A DNA stretch of 64,000 bases. It comes from JANNAT01 sp031422555. GTDB taxonomy: Bacteria > Pseudomonadota > Alphaproteobacteria > Rhodobacterales > Rhodobacteraceae. Made by a program: the position numbers and the translations under genes. The notes beneath the pieces were generated by a model, which saw only the letters and a program-made list of their open reading frames with translations, had not been told where the DNA came from and did no database searches. The DNA lies in NCBI GenBank assembly GCA_031422555.1, contig JANPLZ010000017.1, positions 1-64,000 on the forward strand, given 5' to 3'. Shown here piece by piece: positions 8,508-17,466 of this stretch; the stretch's first letter is position 1; each line of letters begins with the position of its first letter.

Positions 8508-9413
8508 ATGCCGCACAGCCCGCTTCGCGTGAACGTGACCGCCGCCGGTTTGCGGCTTGATCTGGCGGATTTGCGCGCAAGGTTGGCGCACACGCCGCCA
8601 AATGCCCCGGTGGTGGTGATGGTCCACGGTTTTCGCTTTGCCCCCGGCGCGCAAGGCAACTGCCCGCACCTGCATATCTTTTCGATGACCCCACCCGGGG
8701 GTGACCGCACGGCGGTCAGTTGGCCCGGCCAGTTGGCCCAGGCGGGTCAGGCGGGGCTGACAATTGCGCTGGGCTGGCCCGCGCGGGGCAGTCTGGTTGC
8801 GGCCAGTTTGCGGGCACGGACGGTGGGGCGGGCGCTGGCCGATCTTGCCGTTTTGGTGCGCCGGATTGATCCCGCCCGCCAGTTGGATGTGATTGCGCAT
8901 TCCTTGGGCGCGCGGGTGGCGCTGTGCGCGCTGCACCATGCCGAACCGGGGGCGTTCCGGCGGATGATCTTGCTGGCGGGGGCCGAAACCCTGCGCCCGG
9001 CCACAGCGGCGATGGCCACCCCCGCCGGGCAGGCGGTGCAGGTGATCAACGTCACCACCCGGGAAAATGACCTGTTTGATTTCCTGTTCGAATGGCTGGG
9101 CATGGCCGGACTGGATACATCAATCGGTCAGGGCCTGCGCCGCCATGTGCCGAACTGGCTGGATCTGCAGATAGATCAGGCGGCAACCCGGGCTATTCTG
9201 GCAGATTTCGGCCATGCTTTGCCCGCGCCTCTGGCCCGGATATGCCATTGGTCGCCCTATACCCGGGCGGGCACGTTTGCGCTCTATCGGGCCTTGCTGA
9301 CGGGGGGGCTATCGCTCGCCGATCTGCGCGCGCTGCTGCCAACCCGCCCCGACCGGCGGTGGTCGCGGCTGTGGCACAGTTTGGCCTTGCCCTTCAGGTC
9401 AGGCACGGCATGA
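8508..9413 (+). CDS. Alpha/beta hydrolase
   Basis: This 301-residue protein has the alpha/beta hydrolase core: a strand ending VVVMVHGFRF that supplies the oxyanion region, and a nucleophile elbow DVIAHSLGARVAL with serine in A-H-S-L-G. The aspartate may lie in the stretch around TRENDLFDF and the histidine is not certain. No signal peptide is evident. Its substrate cannot be read from the sequence; it resembles the DUF900-like esterase group. It is divergent from metZ and followed 28 bases later by a glutathione transferase, perhaps in one transcript. Confidence 0.75.
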   Translation: MPHSPLRVNVTAAGLRLDLADLRARLAHTPPNAPVVVMVHGFRFAPGAQGNCPHLHIFSMTPPGGDRTAVSWPGQLAQAGQAGLTIALGWPARGSLVAASLRARTVGRALADLAVLVRRIDPARQLDVIAHSLGARVALCALHHAEPGAFRRMILLAGAETLRPATAAMATPAGQAVQVINVTTRENDLFDFLFEWLGMAGLDTSIGQGLRRHVPNWLDLQIDQAATRAILADFGHALPAPLARICHWSPYTRAGTFALYRALLTGGLSLADLRALLPTRPDRRWSRLWHSLALPFRSGTA

Positions 9414-9441
9414 TGCACCAACCCAACGGCGGAGCGTGGCT

Positions 9442-10137
9442 ATGAGCATTGATCTTTACTATTGGCCCACCCCGAACGGCTGGAAAATCTCTATCGCGCT
9501 GGCCGAGATGGGGTTGGCGTATAACCTGCATCTGGTCAACATCGGCACGGGCGAACAGTTTGAACCCGATTTCCTGAAAATCGCCCCCAACAACCGGATG
9601 CCGGCGATTGTGGATACCCAAGGCCCCGATGGCCAACCGATTGCAATTTTCGAATCCGGGGCGATTTTACAGTATCTGGCGCGCAAAACCGGCAAATTCT
9701 ATGGCAGCACCGAACGGCACCGCGTGGCGGTGGATCAATGGCTGATGTGGCAAATGGGCGGTGTCGGGCCGATGGCGGGTCAGGCGCATCACTTTTTGCA
9801 TTACGCCCCGGCGATGGAGCCTGCACAAGACCTGCCCTATGCCAAAGACCGCTACCGCCGCGAGGTCGGGCGGCTTTACGGCGTTCTGGACCGGCAATTG
9901 GCCGAAAACGCCTATGTTGCGGGGGATTTTTTGTCGATTGCCGATATGGCGATCTGGCCTTGGGCACAAAACTGGAAAGGTCAGGAACAGTCCATCGACG
10001 ACAAGCCGCATTTCGCGCGCTGGCTGGCCGAACTTGCCGCCCGCCCCGGGTTTGTGACGGGCAAAGCCGTGGCCGAAGACCGCCGCAGCGACGCCGCCAC
10101 CGACAAGCGCGCGCAAGAGATCTTATTCAAGCGTTAG
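9442..10137 (+). CDS. Glutathione S-transferase, YfcG/Nu-class-like
   Basis: This 231-residue cytosolic protein has the N-terminal thioredoxin-like domain PTPNGWKISIALAEMGL and the cis-proline segment NNRMPAIVD, with the glutathione-binding FESGAILQYLA. These match the Nu class exemplified by Escherichia coli YfcG, which has disulfide-bond reductase activity and uses Thr and Asn rather than Tyr/Ser/Cys near the sulfur. The helical C-terminal domain is complete. ATG 9442 follows GGAG by seven bases; an in-frame GTG two codons upstream is less likely. The function as a glutathione-dependent oxidoreductase is inferred from the class. Confidence 0.85.
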   Translation: MSIDLYYWPTPNGWKISIALAEMGLAYNLHLVNIGTGEQFEPDFLKIAPNNRMPAIVDTQGPDGQPIAIFESGAILQYLARKTGKFYGSTERHRVAVDQWLMWQMGGVGPMAGQAHHFLHYAPAMEPAQDLPYAKDRYRREVGRLYGVLDRQLAENAYVAGDFLSIADMAIWPWAQNWKGQEQSIDDKPHFARWLAELAARPGFVTGKAVAEDRRSDAATDKRAQEILFKR

Positions 10138-10143
10138 GGGGTT

Positions 10144-10773
10144 TCAGGCGCTGGCCTGACCGCCAAATCCACCGCGCACCGTGCGCACCAGCGCCGCCAT
10201 CACCACATGCGACAACAGCGGCAGCAGCGCGAAATACAGCAACCACGTGGTTTGCGACGCGGTCTGCACCACGGTTTCATTCAGCAAAACCATCGCCAGA
10301 TTATACACCGCCATCACCCGCGTCATTACCGCATCGCCCGCCCGCATTTGCGGATCGGGCCAGAAATGCCGCACCAACGTGTTGCGGCCATCAATGACGT
10401 CAATCACGTAAAGCGCTGCGATAACAATGAAATACAGCGACAAGAACCGCTGACACAGCATCGGATCGGCGGCCCAGACCAACAGGCCCAACACCCCCGG
10501 CCCCAACACCAGTGTCAAAATCACCGTGGCACGCCCCGACAGGCTGGCCCGGGTCTTGCGGATGGTTTGGTCGGCCCGCATCGCCAGTCGCAGCGCAATT
10601 GCCGCCACAAAAGCCACCATAAAGGCCGCGCGGGCATCATCAAATCCGATCCGCAGCAACGGCCAGCCGATCAGGATAAACAGGCCCGGCACCAGCAGAT
10701 CATAAGACACAGGCGGTGTGCGCCGGAAGATCCGAACAAAGCGGAATAGCAGCAAAGACAGATCGGTCAGCAT
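10144..10773 (-). CDS. Integral membrane protein of unknown function
   Basis: This 209-residue protein has about five or six hydrophobic helices (for example LLVPGLFILIGWPLLRIGF, FMVAFVAAIALRLAM, VILTLVLGPGVLGLLVWA and FLSLYFIVIAALYVIDVI). No domain is recognised. ATG 10773 is preceded by GAGGGAA at a good distance, so the longer frame from 10800 is not needed. It is convergent with the GST gene, with stops only six bases apart. Downstream of yciB by about 130 bases and on the same strand, it could share its transcript. Confidence 0.6.
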   Translation of the reverse strand: MLTDLSLLLFRFVRIFRRTPPVSYDLLVPGLFILIGWPLLRIGFDDARAAFMVAFVAAIALRLAMRADQTIRKTRASLSGRATVILTLVLGPGVLGLLVWAADPMLCQRFLSLYFIVIAALYVIDVIDGRNTLVRHFWPDPQMRAGDAVMTRVMAVYNLAMVLLNETVVQTASQTTWLLYFALLPLLSHVVMAALVRTVRGGFGGQASA

Positions 10774-10906
10774 CGGATTTCCCTCAAGATCAGGAGGCAA
10801 CTGTCGAATGCCTTGGCGGCAAGGCCGCGGCGCAACTGTGGCAATATTGGGTTGTTTTGCACGGGTTGCGAAACCCGCCGGTCACAAAATGCCCGAAAAG
10901 CGCGCC

Positions 10907-11515
10907 TTAGTCCGGGTCGGTTTTCTCGGCAATGCCAAAGCGTTCGATCAGTTTGGCTTGGGCTATAAAGAACAAAAACAGCGCCGCGGTCAGACCAAAG
11001 GTTTTGAAATTGACCCAGGTTTGGGTGCTGAAGTTGCGCCAGATCACCTCGTTCGCCACCGCGAGCCCGGCGAAAAAGGCACAAAACCGTTGCGTCAGGA
11101 TCATCCAGCCCTGTGGCTGCAACGGCAGCGCCTCTTCCATCACCAGTTTCAGGTAGGATTGCCCGCGCAGCAAGCCGACGCCCAGAAGGACCGCAAACAA
11201 CAGATAGATCATCGTCGGCTTCATCTTGAAAAACCGCTCATCGTTGAAATAAACCGACAGGCCGCCAAAGACGATCACCAAAACCACCGTTGCCAACTGC
11301 ATCTTTGACAGCTTGCCCGTCAGCGCCCACAAGATTGCAGTGGTGGCGATCAACAACGGCACAAAGGCCGCCGTCATCACGATAAAGCCGGAATATTCCG
11401 TGCCACCGATGGTGAACACCTGATCCTTGTATTTTGAAAACCCGATAAAAAACAACAAGATCGGGCCAATTTCCAGCACCATCTTGACGATTGGATTGAT
11501 CTTTTTCACAGCCAT
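10907..11515 (-). CDS. yciB: Inner membrane protein YciB / septation protein A family
   Basis: This 202-residue polytopic membrane protein matches the YciB (IspZ) family, implicated in envelope maintenance and cell division. Typical segments are LEIGPILLFFIGF near the start, the helix after MKPTMIYLLFAVLLGVGL, and WVNFKTFGLTAALFLF near the end; KPT and NEVIWR are family hallmarks. ATG 11515 lies two bases after the stop of the preceding transporter gene, so the two are co-transcribed. In Rhodobacterales this gene often sits close to ftsY, as here. A weak hairpin (CGGGTT/AACCCG at 10862-10877) follows it. Confidence 0.88.
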   Translation of the reverse strand: MAVKKINPIVKMVLEIGPILLFFIGFSKYKDQVFTIGGTEYSGFIVMTAAFVPLLIATTAILWALTGKLSKMQLATVVLVIVFGGLSVYFNDERFFKMKPTMIYLLFAVLLGVGLLRGQSYLKLVMEEALPLQPQGWMILTQRFCAFFAGLAVANEVIWRNFSTQTWVNFKTFGLTAALFLFFIAQAKLIERFGIAEKTDPD

Positions 11516-11517
11516 CA

Positions 11518-12417
11518 CTATCCCGCCCACTCCATCACAACGGCACCTGCCGCGATTGCCGCCATCAGGGCCGTGCGCACCGGCCCCACCTTTTCGCCCA
11601 AAACCCACCAGCCGATCAAGGCCGCAAACACCGTCGAGGTTTCGCGCAGCACTGCCGCCTCGCCCACCTTGTCCAGCCGTGTGGCCAACATGATCGACCC
11701 GAAGCTGAAATAGGCAACCAGCCCCCCCAATACACCCCTTTGCAACAACGGCACCACCTGATTACGGGTTATTTTTCGCCACAGCGGATAGGTGACGGCA
11801 GGAATGAACACCCCGTCCAGCATGAAAAACCACGCAAGAAACGTAAACGGGTCCGCCGCCGCCCGGATGCCCCACGCGTCATAGGTGGTGTAAATCGCAA
11901 CCAAACCACCGGTCGCAAAGGCAAACCACAGCGCGGGCACCATGGTGTCGCGGTTTTCCGTGATCGTGCGCAAATTATACGCGGCAAGCCCCAGAATGCC
12001 TGCCACCAACAGCCCCAGCCCCGCCCATTGCAGCGGCGCATACACCTCGCCAAACACCAGACCCGCGCCGATCACGGTAAAAAACGGCCCGGTCCCGCGC
12101 ACCACCGGATAGACCACGGTATAGGCACCGCGCGCATAGGCCATGGCCTGCAACAGCTTGTAGATGATGTGAATGCCCACCGCGCCCGCAAAGATCGGCC
12201 ACATATGCGGCTCGGGCCATGGCACCACAAACAGCGCAAACGGCGCGGCCATGATGCAGTAGCTGGCATCAATGGCGGCGCGCGACAACCATGGATCATG
12301 CCGGCCTTTTTGCAGCGCGCCAAAATAGGCGTGCAAAACCGCGGCAAAAAGCGCAAGCGCCAAGGCCAGACGCGCGCCTTGCGGCGTGCCTTCCAGCGAA
12401 ATCAGCCACGCACTCAT
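11518..12417 (-). CDS. EamA/DMT-family transporter
   Basis: This 299-residue protein has ten predicted helices built from two EamA repeats, the first ending near LLVAGILGLAAYNL and the second ending at AIAAGAVVMEWAG. The conserved end of an EamA unit, with the AVLRETSTVFAALIGWWVLGE segment before the last two helices, is clear. It is probably an exporter of a small metabolite; the substrate is unknown. It is followed two bases later by yciB. Its start overlaps by sequence the upstream region of the divergent mgtC-like gene. Confidence 0.85.
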   Translation of the reverse strand: MSAWLISLEGTPQGARLALALALFAAVLHAYFGALQKGRHDPWLSRAAIDASYCIMAAPFALFVVPWPEPHMWPIFAGAVGIHIIYKLLQAMAYARGAYTVVYPVVRGTGPFFTVIGAGLVFGEVYAPLQWAGLGLLVAGILGLAAYNLRTITENRDTMVPALWFAFATGGLVAIYTTYDAWGIRAAADPFTFLAWFFMLDGVFIPAVTYPLWRKITRNQVVPLLQRGVLGGLVAYFSFGSIMLATRLDKVGEAAVLRETSTVFAALIGWWVLGEKVGPVRTALMAAIAAGAVVMEWAG

Positions 12418-12493
12418 CCTAACGGGGAACGAAGCGACTGCAGGACGCGTTTCTCACGGTCATGGCAGCAACAATTTGATGGTGAGACACGAC

Positions 12494-12973
12494 ATGCCCT
12501 TTGCAGATCTGATACAGGCGGAATTTGCCAACTCTTTTCAAGCAACACCTTTTGAAATCGTGGTTTTGCGCATGGCGGCGGCGGTTTTTTTTGGCGGGCT
12601 GATCGGCATCGAACGCGAAGTGAACGCGGAAGGCGCGGGTTTGCGCACGCATATCATGGTATCGCTGGCGTCTTGCCTGTTTGCGCTTTTGGCGTTTGAA
12701 ATGATGGCCGACCCCACTGGCAAAGGCAGCGATCCCCTACGGCTGATCGAGGCGGTGACGGCAGGGGTGGCTTTTCTGGCGGCAGGGTCCATCATCACGT
12801 CAGGCGGCAAAGTCAAAGGGCTGACCACCGGTGCAGGCATGTGGATGGCGGGGGCTGCGGGTCTGGCTTGCGGTGTCGGCAATATTGCGCTGGGGGCGAT
12901 GGCATCGGTCACCGCGGTTGTGGTGCTTTGGTTGTTGCAACGCGCGTCACGAAAACTAAGCAATTCTGAATAA
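12494..12973 (+). CDS. MgtC/SapB-family membrane protein
   Basis: This 159-residue protein matches the N-terminal membrane domain of MgtC/SapB proteins: RMAAAVFFGGLIGIEREVN with the conserved GxxIGxER motif, then GLRTHIMVSLASCLFAL and GVAFLAAGSIITSGGKVKGL. It has about four helices and lacks the C-terminal ACT-like domain, so it is the short form. MgtC proteins are linked to magnesium limitation and to ATP synthase or membrane potential control. I chose ATG 12494 with GGTGAGA eight bases upstream; ATG 12479 is possible. It converges with ftsY. Confidence 0.85.
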   Translation: MPFADLIQAEFANSFQATPFEIVVLRMAAAVFFGGLIGIEREVNAEGAGLRTHIMVSLASCLFALLAFEMMADPTGKGSDPLRLIEAVTAGVAFLAAGSIITSGGKVKGLTTGAGMWMAGAAGLACGVGNIALGAMASVTAVVVLWLLQRASRKLSNSE

Positions 12974-12990
12974 CGCGGCACGGGGCACCT

Positions 12991-14049
12991 TCACTCGGCC
13001 ACACCCACCAAGGCGCGGGCAAAGTCATCGGGATCAAAGGCTTGCAGATCGTCGATCTGCTCGCCCACGCCGATGGCATGGATCGGCAGCCCGAACTTGT
13101 CGGCCAGCGCCACCAACACGCCGCCCTTGGCGGTGCCGTCCAGCTTGGTCATCACAAGTCCGGTGACATCGGCGATCTTGCGGAAAATCTCGACTTGGTT
13201 GATGGCGTTTTGCCCCGTGGTGGCATCCAGCACCAAAATGGTGTTATGCGGCGCGGACGGGTCTTTCTTGCGGATGACACGGACGATCTTTGCCAGCTCC
13301 TCCATCAGATCAGAGCGGTTCTGCAAGCGGCCTGCCGTGTCGATCATCAACAAATCCGCCCCATCGGCCTGTGCCTTGGTGAGCGCGTCAAAGGCCAGCG
13401 ACGCCGGATCGCTGCCTTCGGGGGCCGTCAGCACCGGCACCCCGGCACGCTCACCCCAGACTTGCAACTGTTCCACGGCAGCGGCGCGAAACGTATCGCC
13501 CGCCGCGATGACCACCGATTTTCCCGCCATCTTGAACTGGCTTGCCAGCTTGCCGATGGTGGTGGTTTTGCCCGATCCATTGACACCCACCACCAACACC
13601 ACTTGCGGCTTTTGCGGATAAAGCGGCATCGGCCGCGCGACGGGGCCCAGAATACGGGCGATTTCGATGGCCAGGGCGCTGCGCAGTTCGGGGGTGGAAA
13701 TGCGTTTGCCAAAGCGGCCTTCGGCGATATTGGCCGTCACCCGCACCGCCGTTTGCACCCCCATATCGGCCTGGATCAACACCTCTTCCAGACTTTCCAG
13801 CATGGCATCGTCCAGAATGCGGCGCGGCGCGTCACTGCGGCCCAGAAGGCGGCCCAGAAGGCCGGGCTTTTCGGGGTCGGCGGGGGGTTGGGTGCCAGAT
13901 TGAGTGGCGGTTTGGGGGTGGATTTCGGGCGCAATTGTTGGGGTGACGCCGGCCAGATCAGGGGCGTCGGCCACCAACGCCTCAAGGCCCTCGCCGATTT
14001 TGTCAGAAGACCGGAACATCTTGTCGCGCAGTTTCTTGAAAAACGACAT
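12991..14049 (-). CDS. ftsY: Signal recognition particle receptor FtsY
   Basis: This GTPase docks the SRP-ribosome complex at the inner membrane for co-translational insertion. It has 352 residues: a short charged A domain with the amphipathic start MSFFKKLRDKMFRSSDKIG, the four-helix N domain (DDAMLESLEEVLIQADMGV), and the G domain with P-loop GVNGSGKTTT, DTFRAAA, the DTAGR loop and TKLDGTAKGG. The acidic A domain is far shorter than in Escherichia coli, as usual in alphaproteobacteria. All GTPase motifs are intact. Confidence 0.96.
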   Translation of the reverse strand: MSFFKKLRDKMFRSSDKIGEGLEALVADAPDLAGVTPTIAPEIHPQTATQSGTQPPADPEKPGLLGRLLGRSDAPRRILDDAMLESLEEVLIQADMGVQTAVRVTANIAEGRFGKRISTPELRSALAIEIARILGPVARPMPLYPQKPQVVLVVGVNGSGKTTTIGKLASQFKMAGKSVVIAAGDTFRAAAVEQLQVWGERAGVPVLTAPEGSDPASLAFDALTKAQADGADLLMIDTAGRLQNRSDLMEELAKIVRVIRKKDPSAPHNTILVLDATTGQNAINQVEIFRKIADVTGLVMTKLDGTAKGGVLVALADKFGLPIHAIGVGEQIDDLQAFDPDDFARALVGVAE

Positions 14050-14175
14050 GCAAATCCCCCAAAGATGGCGTGGACCATGACCTAGTCACTTTGCCGCGCC
14101 GTGGAAAGGTCTGCGATGCGGCGGGCATCGGTTTGGGGGGCTGGTTCTTGGACGGTTGCGTGCTAAACTTGAAAA

Positions 14176-15243
14176 ATGCCGACGAAAACCGCCCGCCCCA
14201 TGCCGATTTCCCTGTTTGCGGCCGCGTCTTTGACGCCGCTGTTGCTGTTAGGGTCTGGCGTTTTGGTCGGCGGGCTGTGGGTGGTGGCGGCCCTGCTTTA
14301 CATGACGGTTTTTGCAGCACTGATGGATCAGGTGGCGGTCACTTTTCTTGGCGATGCGGACGACGGCGTTGAATTTCCCGGCACCGATGCGCTGTTGGTG
14401 GTGCTGGCCTTGGGCGCGTTGGTGCTGATGCCCGCCGCTGTCTGGGCGATTGCGGGCAACAGCGGTTTGTCGGGCCTTGCGCGGTTTGGGGTGTTCCTTG
14501 CGGCGGGGTTATGGATTGGGCAGGTGGCCAATCCGGCAGCGCATGAATTGATCCACCGCGGCCATCGCGGCCTGTTCCGGTTGGGGGGGCTGGTATATTC
14601 GGTGCTGCTGTTTGGCCATCACACATCGGCGCACCGGCTGGTGCATCACCGCCATGCCGCCAGCGCCGATGATCCCAACACCGCGCGCGCAGGAGAAGGC
14701 TATTACAGGTTCTTGATCCGGGCCTGGGGCGGCAGTTTTCGACAGGGGCTGGTGGCCGAGACGGCACTGCGGGCGCGCGGCGATGGCAAAGGGCTGCACC
14801 CCTATGCCGCCTATCTGGGCATAGCCGCGATCTGTCTTACACTGGGCTATGTCCTTGCCGGGGCCTTTGGAGCGTTGGTTTGGGTGGCGTTGGCGTTTCA
14901 CGGTCAAAGCCAGTTGATGCTGTCAGATTATGTCCAACACTATGGCCTGACGCGGGCGCGGTTGCCGAATGGGCGGCTGGAACCGGTAGGGCCGCGCCAC
15001 AGCTGGAACGCGCCGCAGTGGTTTTCCGCCGCTTTCATGCTGAACGCGCCGCGCCATTCCGATCATCATGCCCATCCGTCCCGTCCCTATCCGGCGCTGC
15101 GGATGCCATGCGCCGATGACGCTCCGCGCCTGCCTTGGCCACTGCCAACAGCCTGTATGATCGCGCTGATCCCACCGCTTTGGAAACGCGCCATCCGGCC
15201 GCATCTGGCCCGGTGGCAAACCCCCGCTGACCGGCGGATTTAG
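14176..15243 (+). CDS. AlkB-like alkane 1-monooxygenase
   Basis: This 355-residue integral-membrane di-iron monooxygenase belongs to the fatty-acid desaturase/AlkB group. The histidine boxes are present: HELIHRGH, HHTSAHRLVHHRHA and LNAPRHSDHHAHPSRPYP, together with the YVQHYGLTR segment that resembles NYxEHYGL of alkane hydroxylases. It would hydroxylate terminal alkyl groups with electrons from rubredoxin or ferredoxin. No rubredoxin or rubredoxin reductase gene is adjacent. Many Rhodobacterales carry such an AlkB relative without proven alkane growth, so the physiological substrate is open. Confidence 0.88.
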   Translation: MPTKTARPMPISLFAAASLTPLLLLGSGVLVGGLWVVAALLYMTVFAALMDQVAVTFLGDADDGVEFPGTDALLVVLALGALVLMPAAVWAIAGNSGLSGLARFGVFLAAGLWIGQVANPAAHELIHRGHRGLFRLGGLVYSVLLFGHHTSAHRLVHHRHAASADDPNTARAGEGYYRFLIRAWGGSFRQGLVAETALRARGDGKGLHPYAAYLGIAAICLTLGYVLAGAFGALVWVALAFHGQSQLMLSDYVQHYGLTRARLPNGRLEPVGPRHSWNAPQWFSAAFMLNAPRHSDHHAHPSRPYPALRMPCADDAPRLPWPLPTACMIALIPPLWKRAIRPHLARWQTPADRRI

Positions 15244-15296
15244 GGATGGCCGGGCGGCACGGGCTGCGGCAGGGTGGAAAGGATGGAAAGGGTCGT

Positions 15297-15701
15297 ATGA
15301 TGCGCAATATTTTACACATTTGTGTAATTCTGGGCCTGCTGCCCCTGCCCGCCATGGCCGAGACCCCGATGACCGGCGCGGAATTTGAGGCGTATTCCAC
15401 CGGCAAGACCCTGACCTATGCAATCGGCGGATCAGTTTGGGGCACCGAGCAATACAAAACCAACCGTCAGGTGATGTGGGCCTTTACCGATGATGAATGC
15501 CGCACCGGCTATTGGTATGAACAGGCCGATCAGATTTGCTTTATCTACGACGACCCGAACGATCCAAAATGCTGGTGGTTCTATCTGGATGCAAACGGCC
15601 TGCGCGCCCGCTTTGCCACCGATCCACCAGAGATGGAGCTGTCGGAAGTGGCCAACAGTGACGAGCCGATGGGCTGTCTTGGGCCGGATGTGGGTGTGTA
15701 A
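15297..15701 (+). CDS. Small secreted protein of unknown function
   Basis: This 134-residue protein has a signal peptide with a likely cut after PLPAMA. The mature part begins ETPMTGAEFEAYSTGKTLTYAIGG and carries CRTGYWYEQADQICFIY and CWWFY, giving four cysteines that could form two disulfides in the periplasm. The fold recalls small Rhodobacterales secreted proteins with a GKTLTY motif, but I cannot assign a function. ATG 15297 has GGAAAGG upstream. It lies 53 bases after the AlkB-like gene on the same strand. Confidence 0.7.
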   Translation: MMRNILHICVILGLLPLPAMAETPMTGAEFEAYSTGKTLTYAIGGSVWGTEQYKTNRQVMWAFTDDECRTGYWYEQADQICFIYDDPNDPKCWWFYLDANGLRARFATDPPEMELSEVANSDEPMGCLGPDVGV

Positions 15702-15834
15702 GAATTGCAATTTTCGAACAATTTGCAGACAGGCTTGACGGATCAATCGTGGTAAAACAAAGCCCGATCATATTTCTAAGCAGCTTTCTTAATCTTTACC
15801 CTTGACCGCTGACTTTACTTTTTCGAACCAAAGC

Positions 15835-17397
15835 CTAAAAAAGGCTGCCCTGATCCGGCCCCGTATCGCCTTTGCCTTTGCGCGCGGCTTTTGCGCCCAA
15901 AGCCAGCCGTCCATCCCAGAACTGCAGCTCTAATGCGCCCGCTTTTTCGGCGGCGGCCTTGGTGGTGACCACAGCACCATCGCCGCGCACCACCACGTAG
16001 CCACGCTTTAGCGTCTCTGTCGGCCCAAGCGTGGCGCGGATGCGGTCCAGTGCGTCAAGCCGTTGCGAAAGGGCCGCAAACCGCTGACGGGGGGCTGCGT
16101 GCAACCGCGCGTCTAACAGCGCCAGTTTGCCACGCCCATCGGCGGTTTTGCGGCCAGCATCGGCGATCAGCCGAGTCAGGGCCAGTGGCAGGCGCGACGC
16201 CCATTTGTCAAAACTTGCGTGGTTACGCTCGGCCATGCGGGTGGCGCGGTCGTGCAACCGAACGCCCGTCGCCGTCAAAAGTTGCTGGCGCCGCGCGATC
16301 AGGCCTTGCAACATCTGCGGCCGCAACCGCCCGGCCACCGCCCCAAACCCCGCCGCTTTGCGCGACGCCGCCATCCCTAACGCGCCGCCCAACCGCTGCA
16401 CCGCGCCATCATAGCGTTGGCGCGGGCTGGCCAGCAGCGTGTCCAACCGGGGCAAGGCGCGGGCAATGTCGCGCAACCGCTGGCCGCGCTGCGACAAGCC
16501 CTGCGCCAGCCCCCGGCTTTTGCGGGCAATCAGCGCGTCCAGTGCGGCAATCAGGTCCAGCCGCACCGGCACTGCCAGCTCTGCCGCCGCCGTAGGCGTG
16601 GGCGCGCGCAGATCGGCGGCAAAATCAATCAAGGTGGTGTCGGTTTCATGCCCCACCGCCGAGATCAACGGAATAACCGAGGCCGCCGCCGCGCGCACAA
16701 CGATTTCCTCGTTGAACCCCCACAGATCTTCCAGTGACCCGCCGCCCCGCGCCACAATGATCAAATCTGGGCGCGGGATTGGCCCGCCGCGCGCTATCGC
16801 GTTAAAGCCGCGAATGGCCGCCGCCACTTCGGCCGCACAGGCCTGCCCCTGCACCGCCACCGGCCAGATCAGCACATGGCGCGGAAAACGGTCGCGCAAA
16901 CGGTGCAAGATATCGCGGATCACCGCGCCCGACGGCGAAGTGACCACACCAATAACGGTTGGCAGATAGGGGATCGGTTGTTTGCGCCCCGCGTCAAACA
17001 GCCCTTCCGCCCCCAGTGCGGCACGGCGCTTTTCCAGCATCGCCATCAGCGCGCCCGCGCCAGCCGGGGCCACATCATCGACGATCAGCTGATATTTCGA
17101 CTGGCCCGGAAAAGTGGTCATCCGCCCGGTGGCGATCACTTCCATCCCCTCTTCGGGGCGGACCTGCATTTTGGCGACCTGCCCCTTCCAGGAAACCGCA
17201 TCCAGACTGGCGCGGTCATCCTTCAGCGCGAAATAAAGGTGCCCCGAAGCCGGACGCGACACGCGCCCTACCTCGCCGCGCACCCGCACCAGCCCAAATT
17301 CGCCTTCAATCACCTTTTTCACCGCACCCGACAATTCGGATACGGTGAATTCCGGCGAATTGCTTGGCGCAGGGGCATCTTCGAACATATCAGACAT
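15835..17397 (-). CDS. xseA: Exodeoxyribonuclease VII large subunit
   Basis: This 520-residue subunit, together with XseB, degrades single-stranded DNA to oligonucleotides. It has the N-terminal OB fold (FTVSELSGAVKKVIEGEFG and VRVRGEVGRVSRPASGHLYF), the catalytic domain with VIGVVTSPSGAVIRDILHRL and RPDLIIVARGGGSLEDLWGFNEE, and a long coiled-coil C-terminal part. It is slightly longer than the typical 400-460 residues because of the C-terminal helical arm and a tail ending in GDTGPDQGSLF. ATG 17397 is chosen over an upstream TTG at 17403. xseB is not next to it. It is divergent from purD with a 69-base gap. Confidence 0.95.
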   Translation of the reverse strand: MSDMFEDAPAPSNSPEFTVSELSGAVKKVIEGEFGLVRVRGEVGRVSRPASGHLYFALKDDRASLDAVSWKGQVAKMQVRPEEGMEVIATGRMTTFPGQSKYQLIVDDVAPAGAGALMAMLEKRRAALGAEGLFDAGRKQPIPYLPTVIGVVTSPSGAVIRDILHRLRDRFPRHVLIWPVAVQGQACAAEVAAAIRGFNAIARGGPIPRPDLIIVARGGGSLEDLWGFNEEIVVRAAAASVIPLISAVGHETDTTLIDFAADLRAPTPTAAAELAVPVRLDLIAALDALIARKSRGLAQGLSQRGQRLRDIARALPRLDTLLASPRQRYDGAVQRLGGALGMAASRKAAGFGAVAGRLRPQMLQGLIARRQQLLTATGVRLHDRATRMAERNHASFDKWASRLPLALTRLIADAGRKTADGRGKLALLDARLHAAPRQRFAALSQRLDALDRIRATLGPTETLKRGYVVVRGDGAVVTTKAAAEKAGALELQFWDGRLALGAKAARKGKGDTGPDQGSLF

Positions 17398-17466
17398 GGG
17401 CAACCTTGTATGACCGCATGACAGACCTTAGAACGCGCAGCATCAAACGCCAAGCGGGGGCCGCGC

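Noticed and set aside
8247..8939. Upstream extension of metZ to 624 codons
   Set aside because: This stretch is the SAM-II leader and, further on, the antisense of the alpha/beta hydrolase gene.
13042..14085. A 347-codon open frame opposite ftsY
   Set aside because: Antisense shadow; the opposite strand encodes all FtsY GTPase motifs.
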